From Cloacibacterium caeni (GTDB lineage Bacteria > Bacteroidota > Bacteroidia > Flavobacteriales > Weeksellaceae): DNA of 64,000 nt. The stretch covers positions 1,116,001-1,180,000 of the forward strand of contig NZ_OU015321.1 of the NCBI RefSeq assembly GCF_907163105.1, written 5' to 3'. The translations under genes and the position numbers were made by a program. Below the pieces are notes generated by a model that saw nothing but the letters and a program-made list of their open reading frames with translations, did no database searches and had not been told where the DNA came from. Position 1 is the stretch's first letter. Each line of letters begins with the position of its first letter. Positions 42,943-50,083 of this stretch are shown here, piece after piece.

Positions 42943-44355
42943 TTAATTTTTAGGAATACTTAAAGCCTTTCTCACGAAATAATTATCGGTAGAACTGTTG
43001 CCTCTTAATCTGTAGAAACCACAATTTCCCCAAGAAGCAGGAACATCTGTAATGGTCATATCTTCGCCAGTATCATTAGAAACGTGCGCTGCAATCATAT
43101 TTTGCCACTTTTGAATTCTTTGTTGACTGTAATCGAGATAAAATAAATCGTATTTTTTGTCAATCAAATCATTGAGGTATTTGATATATAGAGTTTTATA
43201 TTCAGGAATAGATAGAACTTTAGAAACCAAAGGATTTTGGTCACTTTTTCCCCAAGTTAAAGGATTTTGAATGCCAGAATCTGTCATCAGAAGTGATGTT
43301 CCCAAAGTATTATCATAATCATAAGGAATGAAATAAAATTTTCCTGCAGCATCAAAATAGAAATAAAAATTATTAGAATTATTCCAATAATCATCCCACA
43401 TTCCTACCATTACATTTACGGCATAGGTTTTCAAAAATAGATTTACATCCATTTTTTGTGAAATATAAGTTTTAAAATCATCACCATTTTTGGAATTAAC
43501 ATTCGTGATGAAATCGGCTAATTGTGTTTTTGCTGTCTCCAAATTAGATTTACTTCCTTTGTAATCGTAAGTCGGCGTATTGGTATATGTTAAAGTTACA
43601 TCTTCAATTCCCATATTCGAAGTGGAAGCATCTTTAAAACTTGCTCCCCAATTCGCTTTCCATAAATTTCCAGTCGTAAAAAAAAACGTACTTCTGTTGG
43701 CTAAATAAACATCGTCAACAGGTTCTTGCAACTGATACACTCCAAAATAAGCAGCTTTGTTATCTCCAGTCACTTTAATGGTAAGTTTACAATAGCTGGA
43801 TTGTGGCGCAGTCCAAACTCCAAATTTCTCAAATAAATCATAAGAATAGACTTCTCTGGCATACATGGCATCATCTTTAAACCATTTCAGCACCACTTTT
43901 TCAGAATTATGAAAGAGTTGAGTTTTATTATATTTCTTGAAACTCACGGTAAAACTTGCGTGATGCCAATCTGGATTGGTCACATTGTGCGTTTCTCCAG
44001 GATTTCCTTCTGGTCTTCTTCTGCTGGTATTTCCCTTAAGTCTTAATCCTATATTATCTAAAATTTCTGTAGTACCGTTTTTCACCCAAGTGAATTTTCC
44101 AGCTACATATTCTTCATTATTGGGATTTTGGTCGTAAAAATTCAAAAATTTATTCCATTCTGCAAGAGAAACTTCTACCGTAATTTCGGGCAATGCATCT
44201 ATATCATAAATAAATTTTTGAGAATCTGTTTGAAAATAAGGCGGTTGATAAGCCTGTTGAAATAACGGAGGATCTGGAGTTATAGGATTGTTCTCTTCTT
44301 GATTTCTACAAGTTACTAAAAGTAAAAGAATACTGAACAGAAAAAACTTTTTCAT
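42943..44355 (-). CDS. CotH-family lipoprotein
   Basis: A 470-residue lipoprotein (signal peptide with LLVTCRNQ) carrying a CotH domain, related to the protein kinase-like spore coat protein H. Landmarks are IGLRLKGNTSRRR near residue 105, FNKYNKTQLFHNSEKVVLK-like segment and NNFYFYFDAAGKFYFIPYDYDNTLG near 345, where the family has its metal-binding Asp residues. In non-sporulating bacteria the role is unknown. Convergent neighbours: none; it is upstream of the tRNA locus. Confidence 0.85.
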   Translation of the reverse strand: MKKFFLFSILLLLVTCRNQEENNPITPDPPLFQQAYQPPYFQTDSQKFIYDIDALPEITVEVSLAEWNKFLNFYDQNPNNEEYVAGKFTWVKNGTTEILDNIGLRLKGNTSRRRPEGNPGETHNVTNPDWHHASFTVSFKKYNKTQLFHNSEKVVLKWFKDDAMYAREVYSYDLFEKFGVWTAPQSSYCKLTIKVTGDNKAAYFGVYQLQEPVDDVYLANRSTFFFTTGNLWKANWGASFKDASTSNMGIEDVTLTYTNTPTYDYKGSKSNLETAKTQLADFITNVNSKNGDDFKTYISQKMDVNLFLKTYAVNVMVGMWDDYWNNSNNFYFYFDAAGKFYFIPYDYDNTLGTSLLMTDSGIQNPLTWGKSDQNPLVSKVLSIPEYKTLYIKYLNDLIDKKYDLFYLDYSQQRIQKWQNMIAAHVSNDTGEDMTITDVPASWGNCGFYRLRGNSSTDNYFVRKALSIPKN

Positions 44356-44537
44356 TGCTAAATTTTCAGCTAAATTAAGACAAAGAAAATGATTGAAATA
44401 ATAATCTTGAATGATTTTTAATGGCTTTTCTGTGTATTCCGCTACTCTATTAACCTTCTTTTTCTTAATTTTAAAAACTTGAAATAAAATTTTTCTAGCT
44501 CATTTTCAATTCCTTAAATTCAATTTTCAATTAAGAT

Positions 44538-44567
44538 TTGCAATTTTAAAATTTATTCGTATCTTTG
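44538..44567 (+). promoter_or_regulatory. promoter of the initiator tRNA gene
   Basis: TTG (44538-44540), 19 nt, then TATCTTTG (44560-44567): an exact Bacteroidetes promoter. Transcription should begin about 8 nt before the mature tRNA. Confidence 0.8.
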
Positions 44568-44578
44568 CACCACAATAA

Positions 44579-44651
<73 letters not shown>

Positions 44652-44659
44652 CTAAGCTG

Positions 44660-44689
44660 AGAGGATTATTTAAATAATCCTCTTTTTTT
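44660..44689 (+). terminator. intrinsic terminator 1 of the tRNA locus
   Basis: AGAGGATTATT pairs with AATAATCCTCT (11 bp, 2-nt loop) and is followed by seven T. The GIY-YIG start codon begins one base after it, so this terminator belongs to the inserted part if the insertion model is right. Confidence 0.85.
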
Positions 44690-44941
44690 ATGGATGAATT
44701 TGTAGTTTACATATTATTTTCAGAAAAATATGGTAAAACTTATGTAGGTTTTACTTCTAATCTTATTGAAAGATTTAAATCTCACAATTCCCTATCTCAA
44801 AAAGGGTTCACTAAAAATTTTAGACCTTGGAAAGTTTTACATGTAGAATTCTTCAACAACAAAAGTGATGCTTTAGCTCGCGAAAAACATTTAAAAACAG
44901 GAAAGGGAAGAGAATTTATTAAAGGGCTCATATTCGCCTAG
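44690..44941 (+). CDS. small GIY-YIG nuclease (UPF0213/YhbQ-like)
   Basis: A single-domain GIY-YIG nuclease of 83 residues. The two core strands are VYIL (Tyr7) and TYVG (Tyr18), with the catalytic Arg28 in IERF, His32, and metal-binding Glu65 in REKHLK. All active-site positions are intact. It starts directly after the tRNA terminator, and its stop codon lies in the palindrome TTCGCCTAGGCGAA. No promoter of its own is seen; low read-through from the tRNA is the likely source. In homing endonucleases this domain cuts DNA, and here I infer a selfish or DNA-mobilising role from the duplicated tRNA end next to it. Confidence 0.85.
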   Translation: MDEFVVYILFSEKYGKTYVGFTSNLIERFKSHNSLSQKGFTKNFRPWKVLHVEFFNNKSDALAREKHLKTGKGREFIKGLIFA

Positions 44942-44997
44942 GCGAACACAGGTTCGAGTCCTGTTTCGCTAAAGCGAACACGTCTCGCTACTAAGCT
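44933..44997. repeat. partial copy of the tRNA-fMet 3' end with flanking palindromes
   Basis: The tRNA segment CACAGGTTCGAGTCCTGTT (44626-44644) recurs at 44947-44965, and TCTCGCTACTAAGCT (44644-44658) recurs at 44983-44997. In the downstream copy a 17-nt insert splits the two parts. Two related palindromes, TTCGCCTAGGCGAA (44933-44946) and TTCGCTAAAGCGAA (44965-44978), each followed by CAC, flank the repeated T arm. This resembles attachment-site duplication at a tRNA gene. Confidence 0.85.
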
Positions 44998-45001
44998 TAA
45001 G

Positions 45002-45033
45002 AAGAGAATCAAAAATTTTTGATTCTCTTTTTT
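45002..45033 (+). terminator. intrinsic terminator 2 of the tRNA locus
   Basis: AAGAGAATCAAAAA pairs with TTTTTGATTCTCTT (14 bp) with a T-run after. It follows the duplicated tRNA end by 4 nt and could be the ancestral tRNA terminator, displaced by the insertion. Confidence 0.8.
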
Positions 45034-45047
45034 ATTTCTTACCTTTG
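45019..45047 (+). promoter_or_regulatory. promoter of the YrdC-family gene, leaderless
   Basis: TTG (45019-45021), 18 nt, then TACCTTTG (45040-45047). The ATG is only 3 nt beyond the element, so the first transcribed base should be at or next to the start codon. The -33 part lies inside terminator 2. Confidence 0.65.
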
Positions 45048-45050
45048 AGT

Positions 45051-45662
45051 ATGGCAAAAATCCTGAAAATATATCCAGACAATCCTCAAGAAAATTACAT
45101 GAATGAGGTGATTAAAACGCTGCAAGATGGTGGATTGATTATTTATCCATCAGACACAGTTTATGCGTTGGGTTGCGATATTTACAATGTAAAAGCCATG
45201 GAAAAACTCGCTCGTCTTAAAAATACTACACTAGACAAAGCGCAATTTTCTATTATTTGTAACAATCTCAGCCATCTTTCAGAATTTACCCGTCCTATCG
45301 AAACGTCTACCTTCAGACTTTTAAAATCTAAAATTCCAGGACCTTTTACCTTTATTTTAGAGGCCAATAAAAATTTACCACTGGCTTACAAAGGCAAAAA
45401 AACCGTAGGAATTCGTGTTCCAGACCACCCAATTCCGCAGTTAATTGTGGAGAAATTAAGCCATCCTATTGCTTCTACTTCCATAAAAGATGATGACGAA
45501 GTCATAGAATATTCTACCGACCCAGAACTCATTGCAGAGAAATACGACCATTTGGTGGATATTGTCATCGATTCTGGCTATGGAGATAATGTAGCTTCTA
45601 CCATCGTAGATTTAACCAATGGAGAACCAGAAATTCTACGTGAAGGAAAAGGAATTCTGTAA
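45051..45662 (+). CDS. Sua5/YciO/YrdC-family protein (threonylcarbamoyl-AMP synthase type)
   Basis: A 203-residue protein of the YrdC fold, which in its main family makes threonylcarbamoyl-AMP for the t6A37 tRNA modification. Signatures are LIIYPSDTVYALGCDI, the Lys/Arg sites in KIPGPFTFILEANKNLPL and TVGIRVPDHPIPQL, and ASTIVDLTNGEPEILREGKG. It lacks the C-terminal Sua5 domain. A TTG two codons earlier is in frame, but the ATG at 45051 gives the family start. YciO-like members have uncertain activity, so t6A synthesis is likely but not proven. Confidence 0.88.
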   Translation: MAKILKIYPDNPQENYMNEVIKTLQDGGLIIYPSDTVYALGCDIYNVKAMEKLARLKNTTLDKAQFSIICNNLSHLSEFTRPIETSTFRLLKSKIPGPFTFILEANKNLPLAYKGKKTVGIRVPDHPIPQLIVEKLSHPIASTSIKDDDEVIEYSTDPELIAEKYDHLVDIVIDSGYGDNVASTIVDLTNGEPEILREGKGIL

Positions 45663-45693
45663 AAGTGTCAGTCTGAGCGAAGCCGAAGACTTT

Positions 45694-45808
45694 GGGCGCC
45701 AATTTGACTCCTAAAGTCGTCGAACCACTTCGTTAGGTTTCACCTTCCACTCCCACTTTTTTGCTACATTATATTTCGCAAAAAGAGTTCCGCTTCAGTC
45801 GGGGCGCA
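45694..45808 (-). repeat. dispersed structured element, copy C
   Basis: On the minus strand it begins with GCGCCCCGACTGAAGCGGAA and ends at GGCGCC. It has the short stem CTTTTTGC/GCAAAAAAG and the 3' box AAAGTGGGAGTGGAAGGTGA. These boxes match copy B closely and copy A more distantly. Between the 3' box and the end lies an additional segment (CCTAACGAAGTGGTTCGACG). Outside the element, GTCTGAGCGAAGCCGAAGAC is another common Bacteroidetes repeat. Located between the YrdC-family gene and yaaA. Confidence 0.6.
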
Positions 45809-45869
45809 GTTTTCGTCTATGATAGCAATAGTCGACAAAAATCAAAATTTGTCTTATTTTTGAACATTC

Positions 45870-45897
45870 AAAATCTAAAATTTATAATTTAAAATTT
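45870..45897. repeat. 7-base array directly upstream of yaaA
   Basis: Units AAAATCT, AAAATTT, ATAATTT and AAAATTT fill the 28 nt ending 2 nt before the yaaA ATG. The sequence is AT-rich and degenerate, so chance is possible. The placement matches purD, purN and pepE. Confidence 0.35.
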
Positions 45898-45899
45898 TC

Positions 45900-46661
45900 A
45901 TGAAAATCATTACTTCTCCAGCAAAACTGATGAATGTGGAAAATTCTACAGAATTTTTAAAATCTACAACCCCAAAATTCATAGAAGAAGCGACTTTAAT
46001 CCATTCTTATCTCAAAGAGAAAAGTCCACAATATTTATCAGAATTAATGGAAATTTCAGCAAAATTAGCAGATGAAAACTGGCACAGAAACCAAGTTTGG
46101 AAACCAAAACCAACTGCCAAAGAATCTGCTCCTGCCCTTTTTGCTTTTACAGGAGAAGTTTACAGAGGTCTTGATGCGAAAACGTTAAGCAAAGATGCTG
46201 TGGATTATCTTCAAAAAAATCATAGAATACTTTCTGGTTTGTATGGTCTTCTGAAACCTTCAGATAAAGTAATGCTTTACCGTTTAGAAATGGGCAGAAA
46301 TTTCGAATTTGAGCAATATAAAAATCTGTACGAATTTTGGAGCGACAAAATCACAGAACAAATCAATTCAGAACTCAAAAAAAATGAATTATTGCTCAAT
46401 CTAGCAAGCAATGAATACGGGAAAGTCATCAACAGAAAAAAACTCAATAATCCTGTTGTAGATTTTGAATTTTACCAAACTCAACCGAACGGGAAACTGA
46501 AAACCATCGTAGTTTATACCAAACATGCGAGAGGTTTGGTTGCCAGATTTTGCGCTGAAACCAATGTAAAAACATTGAATGACGTAAAAGCATTCAACTA
46601 CGAAAATTACTTGATTAACGAAGAATTATCAACAGACCACAAATTGGTTTTTGTAAGGTAA
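45900..46661 (+). CDS. yaaA: peroxide stress protein YaaA (DUF328)
   Basis: A 253-residue member of the YaaA family, which in E. coli limits free iron during peroxide stress and binds DNA. The start MKIITSPAKLMN and the internal LFAFTGEVYRGLDA and LASNEYGKVI are diagnostic, as is the C-terminal HARGLVARF. The length is normal. It stands alone on the plus strand with no obvious TAnnTTTG element. Confidence 0.92.
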   Translation: MKIITSPAKLMNVENSTEFLKSTTPKFIEEATLIHSYLKEKSPQYLSELMEISAKLADENWHRNQVWKPKPTAKESAPALFAFTGEVYRGLDAKTLSKDAVDYLQKNHRILSGLYGLLKPSDKVMLYRLEMGRNFEFEQYKNLYEFWSDKITEQINSELKKNELLLNLASNEYGKVINRKKLNNPVVDFEFYQTQPNGKLKTIVVYTKHARGLVARFCAETNVKTLNDVKAFNYENYLINEELSTDHKLVFVR

Positions 46662-46761
46662 TTTTATAATGATTTTCAAATAAAATATAAGAAAAAGTCC
46701 TTTGGAAAGATAGAAATTTGCCATATCACAATCACAAATTATTAATTAAAAAAAGATAAGT

Positions 46762-47352
46762 ATGGCAACTCTTACAAAAACAAAAAAGACGACAACTAAA
46801 ACTTCAACTCCTAAAACTACTGCAGTAAAAACTGTAAAAGCAGAAAAAGTTCCTGCTAAAAAAGACGCTGCAAAAGATTTAGCAGATTTATTTGAAGATG
46901 GACTAAAAGACTTGTATTGGGCAGAAAAAAACCTCCTAAAAAACATGCCGAAAATGCATAAAAATGCAAGTTCTCCAGAACTCAAAAAGTCTTTAGAAGA
47001 CCACATGAAAGAAACAGAAAATCAAATTAAAAGAATTGAAGACTGTTTCAAAGAATTAGGAAAAAAACCACAAGCTGCTGTTTGCGATGCCATGAAAGGC
47101 TTATTAGAAGAAGGAAAAGGCATAATGGAAGAAACAGAAATGGGTGCAGTACGAGATGCAGGAATCATTGCAGCTGCTCAAAAAATGGAACATTACGAAA
47201 TTGCTTCTTATGGTACACTCGCAGCTTTTGCAAAAGTATTAGGATACAAACAAAGTTTAAAATTATTATTAGCCACTTTAGAAGAAGAGAAAAAATGTGA
47301 CGAACATTTAACTCAAATTGCAGACACCAATCTGAATACTAAAGCAAAATAA
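46762..47352 (+). CDS. ferritin-like DUF892 protein (YciE/YciF type)
   Basis: A 196-residue protein with a Lys/Thr-rich N-terminal tail (about 1-38) and a four-helix DUF892 bundle with DLADLFEDGLKDLYWAEKNLLKNMPKM and EHYEIASYGTLAAFAKVLG. The acidic His/Glu positions suit a diiron centre, but the ligands are only inferred. Relatives are stress-induced. The basic tail resembles that of histone-like proteins and may bind nucleic acid. A strong terminator follows. Confidence 0.88.
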   Translation: MATLTKTKKTTTKTSTPKTTAVKTVKAEKVPAKKDAAKDLADLFEDGLKDLYWAEKNLLKNMPKMHKNASSPELKKSLEDHMKETENQIKRIEDCFKELGKKPQAAVCDAMKGLLEEGKGIMEETEMGAVRDAGIIAAAQKMEHYEIASYGTLAAFAKVLGYKQSLKLLLATLEEEKKCDEHLTQIADTNLNTKAK

Positions 47353-47373
47353 TTTATACTTTTACTTCACATA

Positions 47374-47402
47374 AAAAACCGATTTAATATCGGTTTTTTT
47401 TT
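47374..47402 (+). terminator. intrinsic terminator after the DUF892 gene
   Basis: AAAACCGAT pairs with ATCGGTTTT (9 bp, 5-nt loop) and runs into a T-rich tract. Confidence 0.85.
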
Positions 47403-47415
47403 AACTTTAAAAATC

Positions 47416-48453
47416 GTGAAACTGATAGAATTTCGCAAAGAAGGCATTTATTGTAAGAAAGGAGATTTCTACATAGACCCTTGGTTTCCTGTAAAGAAAG
47501 CCGTCATTACGCATGCTCACGCAGATCATGCAAGATGGGGAATGCAAGAATATCTTTGTACTCACGAGACAAAACCTATCCTGAAATCTAGAATTTCAGA
47601 AGATATTTCGGTTCAAAGCTTAGCTTACGGTGAAAAACTAAAAATCAACGGTGTAAAATTAAGTTTTCATCCTGCTGGTCATATTGTTGGTTCCGCACAA
47701 GTCCGTTTAGAATATAAAGGTTTTGTGACAGTAATTTCTGGAGATTATAAAATTCAAGATGATGGAATTTCTACACCTTTTGAAGTCTTAAAATGCAATG
47801 AATTTGTTACTGAATCTACTTTTGGACTGCCAATTTATCAGTGGAAATCGGTAGAAAAAATCAACCAAGAAATTCAAAATTGGGTGATAGAAAACCAAAA
47901 AATGAACAAAACATCTGTGTTTTTTGGATATTCTCTTGGCAAAGCGCAACGCTTAATGAAAGCTTTAGAAGGAATCGCAACTCTTCATGTACATTCCTCT
48001 ATTCATCGATTGAATGATGCTATTTCTTCGACTGGATTGATTTTACCAGAAACTCAACTTTTAGAAATTGATGATAAAAAAGCACTAGAAAATCAAATCG
48101 TCATCGTTCCGCCAGCTTTATTGGGCACGAATATGATTAAAAAAATTCCAAATGCTGCCACCGCAATTTGTTCTGGTTGGATGCAAGTGAGAGGAAGAAG
48201 ACGCTGGAAATCTGCAGATGCAGGTTTTGCGATTTCGGATCACGCCGATTGGAACGGATTATTACAAACCATAAAATCTACAGAAGCCGAAAAAGTATAT
48301 GTAACGCATGGTTCTACCGAAATTTTCTCAAAATATTTAAATGAAATCGGAATTTCTGCCGAAGTGGTGAAAACCAAATTTGGCGAAGAAGAACAAGGAG
48401 ACGATAATATAGAACCTGGAAATCAAGAAGAAAACTCAAATTCAGAATTCTAA
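47416..48453 (+). CDS. ligase-associated DNA exonuclease (metallo-beta-lactamase fold)
   Basis: A 345-residue MBL/beta-CASP-type nuclease of the ligase-associated DNA damage response group. The metal site is ITHAHADHARWG with further ligands in HPAGHIVGSAQ and ISGDYKIQDDG. CSGWMQVRGRRRWKSADAGFAISDHADW is the group's C-terminal signature. The start codon is GTG at 47416. It begins the operon with DNA ligase, helicase and PdeM, with gaps of 3-31 nt between genes. It is expected to process DNA ends during repair. Confidence 0.94.
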   Translation: MKLIEFRKEGIYCKKGDFYIDPWFPVKKAVITHAHADHARWGMQEYLCTHETKPILKSRISEDISVQSLAYGEKLKINGVKLSFHPAGHIVGSAQVRLEYKGFVTVISGDYKIQDDGISTPFEVLKCNEFVTESTFGLPIYQWKSVEKINQEIQNWVIENQKMNKTSVFFGYSLGKAQRLMKALEGIATLHVHSSIHRLNDAISSTGLILPETQLLEIDDKKALENQIVIVPPALLGTNMIKKIPNAATAICSGWMQVRGRRRWKSADAGFAISDHADWNGLLQTIKSTEAEKVYVTHGSTEIFSKYLNEIGISAEVVKTKFGEEEQGDDNIEPGNQEENSNSEF

Positions 48454-48456
48454 ATT

Positions 48457-50052
48457 ATGAAGCAATTTTCACAATTATTTTCTACGTTAGAAACATCTAA
48501 TAAGACCAACGACAAAATTTCGGCGTTGGTACATTACTTTTCTACCGCAACAGAAGAAGACAAATTGTGGCTGATTGCACTTTTCACAGGAAAACGACCA
48601 AAAAGACCCGTAAAAACCAATTTTCTAAAACTTTGGGCAATGGAAATTTCTGGAATTCCAGAATGGCTATTTTTAGAAAGTTACGCTTCTGTAGGTGATT
48701 TAGGCGAAACCATCGCACTTTTACTGCCGCCTTCTGAAAATTCTATTGACCAATCACTTTCCGTTTGGATGAAAGAAATCATCGCGTTACATGATAAAAC
48801 CGATGAACAAAAAAAAGAATTCGTTACTCATACCTGGAAAAACCTTGACACACAAGAACGGTTGATTTTCAATAAATTAATTGGCGGAAGTTTCAGAATT
48901 GGCGTTTCTCATAAATTGTTGGTGAACGCACTTTCCAAATATTCAGGAATTGATGAAAACGCTTTAATGCATGCCATTATCGGAAAATGGAAAGTAGAAG
49001 AAACTCAATTTTCCGAATTGATTAATGGTGAAAACATCAATATAGACGCATCAAAACTCTACCCTTTTTGCTTGGCATATCCATTAGAAAACGAACTAGA
49101 AAAGTTAGGAGAAGCAAAAGATTGGCAAATAGAATATAAATGGGATGGAATTCGTGGACAAATGATCAAAAGAAATGAGGAAATTTTCATCTGGAGTCGT
49201 GGTGAAGAATTGGTAACAGAACAATTTCCTGAACTCGTAGAAAACATCAAAAATATCTCTGGAAATTTTGTTTTAGATGGTGAAATTTTAGCCATTAAAG
49301 AAGGGCAAGTTCTCAATTTTAATGACTTGCAAAAACGTCTGAATCGAAAAAATGTTTCTAAAAAAATGATGGAAGAAATTCCCGTTGGTTTGTATGTTTA
49401 TGATTTATTAGAACTTGATTTTGAAGATTTACGGAATGAGAAATTAGAAATTAGAAGACAGAAATTAGAAAATCTCATTCAAAATGCTGAAAATTTCAAA
49501 TCTCAAATTTCAAATCTCAGATTGTCAGAAATTATCGATTTCAATAATTGGGAAGAACTTCATGAAATTCGAGAAAAATCTAGAGAAATCAACTCAGAAG
49601 GATTAATGCTGAAAAGTAAAAATTCCATTTATCATACAGGAAGAAAAAAGGGCGATTGGTGGAAATGGAAAGTTGCTCCACTCACGATTGATGCGGTACT
49701 AATTTACGCACAAAAAGGCTCTGGAAGAAGAAGTGCTTATTACACAGATTATACTTTTGCGATAAAAGACGGCGAAAAATTAGTCACCATTGCCAAAGCG
49801 TATTCTGGTTTAACAGATAAAGAAATTATGGAAATCAATAAATTTATCCGCAATAATTCTTTAGAAAAATTCGGACCAGTGAGAACAGTGAAACCCGAAT
49901 TGGTTTTCGAAATTGCTTTTGAAGGAATTGGCTACAGCAGTAGGCATAAATCTGGCGTTGCAGTGCGTTTCCCAAGAATTTTAAGATGGCGAAAAGACAA
50001 AACTGCAGACGAAATTGACACCATAGAAACCGTAAAAAGTTTAATAATGTAG
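48457..50052 (+). CDS. ATP-dependent DNA ligase (ligase-associated repair cluster)
   Basis: A 531-residue ATP-dependent ligase: DNA-binding domain (about 1-215), adenylation domain with the nucleophile Lys228 in EYKWDGIRGQ, VLDGEILA, YVYDLLELD and motif IV EGLMLKSKNS, then the OB domain with WWKWKV. Two blocks of 28 bp built from 7-base repeats (49440-49467 and 49494-49521) code for a loop between YDLLELD and EGLMLK that is probably not conserved. Acts with the neighbouring nuclease, helicase and PdeM. Confidence 0.95.
   Translation: MKQFSQLFSTLETSNKTNDKISALVHYFSTATEEDKLWLIALFTGKRPKRPVKTNFLKLWAMEISGIPEWLFLESYASVGDLGETIALLLPPSENSIDQSLSVWMKEIIALHDKTDEQKKEFVTHTWKNLDTQERLIFNKLIGGSFRIGVSHKLLVNALSKYSGIDENALMHAIIGKWKVEETQFSELINGENINIDASKLYPFCLAYPLENELEKLGEAKDWQIEYKWDGIRGQMIKRNEEIFIWSRGEELVTEQFPELVENIKNISGNFVLDGEILAIKEGQVLNFNDLQKRLNRKNVSKKMMEEIPVGLYVYDLLELDFEDLRNEKLEIRRQKLENLIQNAENFKSQISNLRLSEIIDFNNWEELHEIREKSREINSEGLMLKSKNSIYHTGRKKGDWWKWKVAPLTIDAVLIYAQKGSGRRSAYYTDYTFAIKDGEKLVTIAKAYSGLTDKEIMEINKFIRNNSLEKFGPVRTVKPELVFEIAFEGIGYSSRHKSGVAVRFPRILRWRKDKTADEIDTIETVKSLIM
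49440..49521. repeat. 7-base arrays inside the ligase gene
   Basis: GAAATTA, GAAATTA, GAAGACA, GAAATTA at 49440-49467. TTTCAAA, TCTCAAA, TTTCAAA, TCTCAGA at 49494-49521. Each block is 28 bp and not a multiple of three, yet the gene remains open. Translated, the region is Lys/Glu/Asn-rich and lies in a loop of the adenylation domain. Confidence 0.7.
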
Positions 50053-50078
50053 GGACAAGTCGAGACTTGTCCAAATTA
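50049..50078. repeat. 30-bp palindromic repeat, intergenic copy
   Basis: Contains GGACAAGTCGAGACTTGTCC (50053-50072; 9-bp arms, 2-nt centre) with shared flanks on both sides. It lies 5 nt before the helicase start codon and matches 50288-50317 at 29 of 30 positions. Confidence 0.85.
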
Positions 50079-50083
50079 ATTAT

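Noticed and set aside
44660-45033. Second complete tRNA gene
   Set aside because: Only the T arm and acceptor end are repeated, interrupted by a 17-nt insert; no D or anticodon arm.
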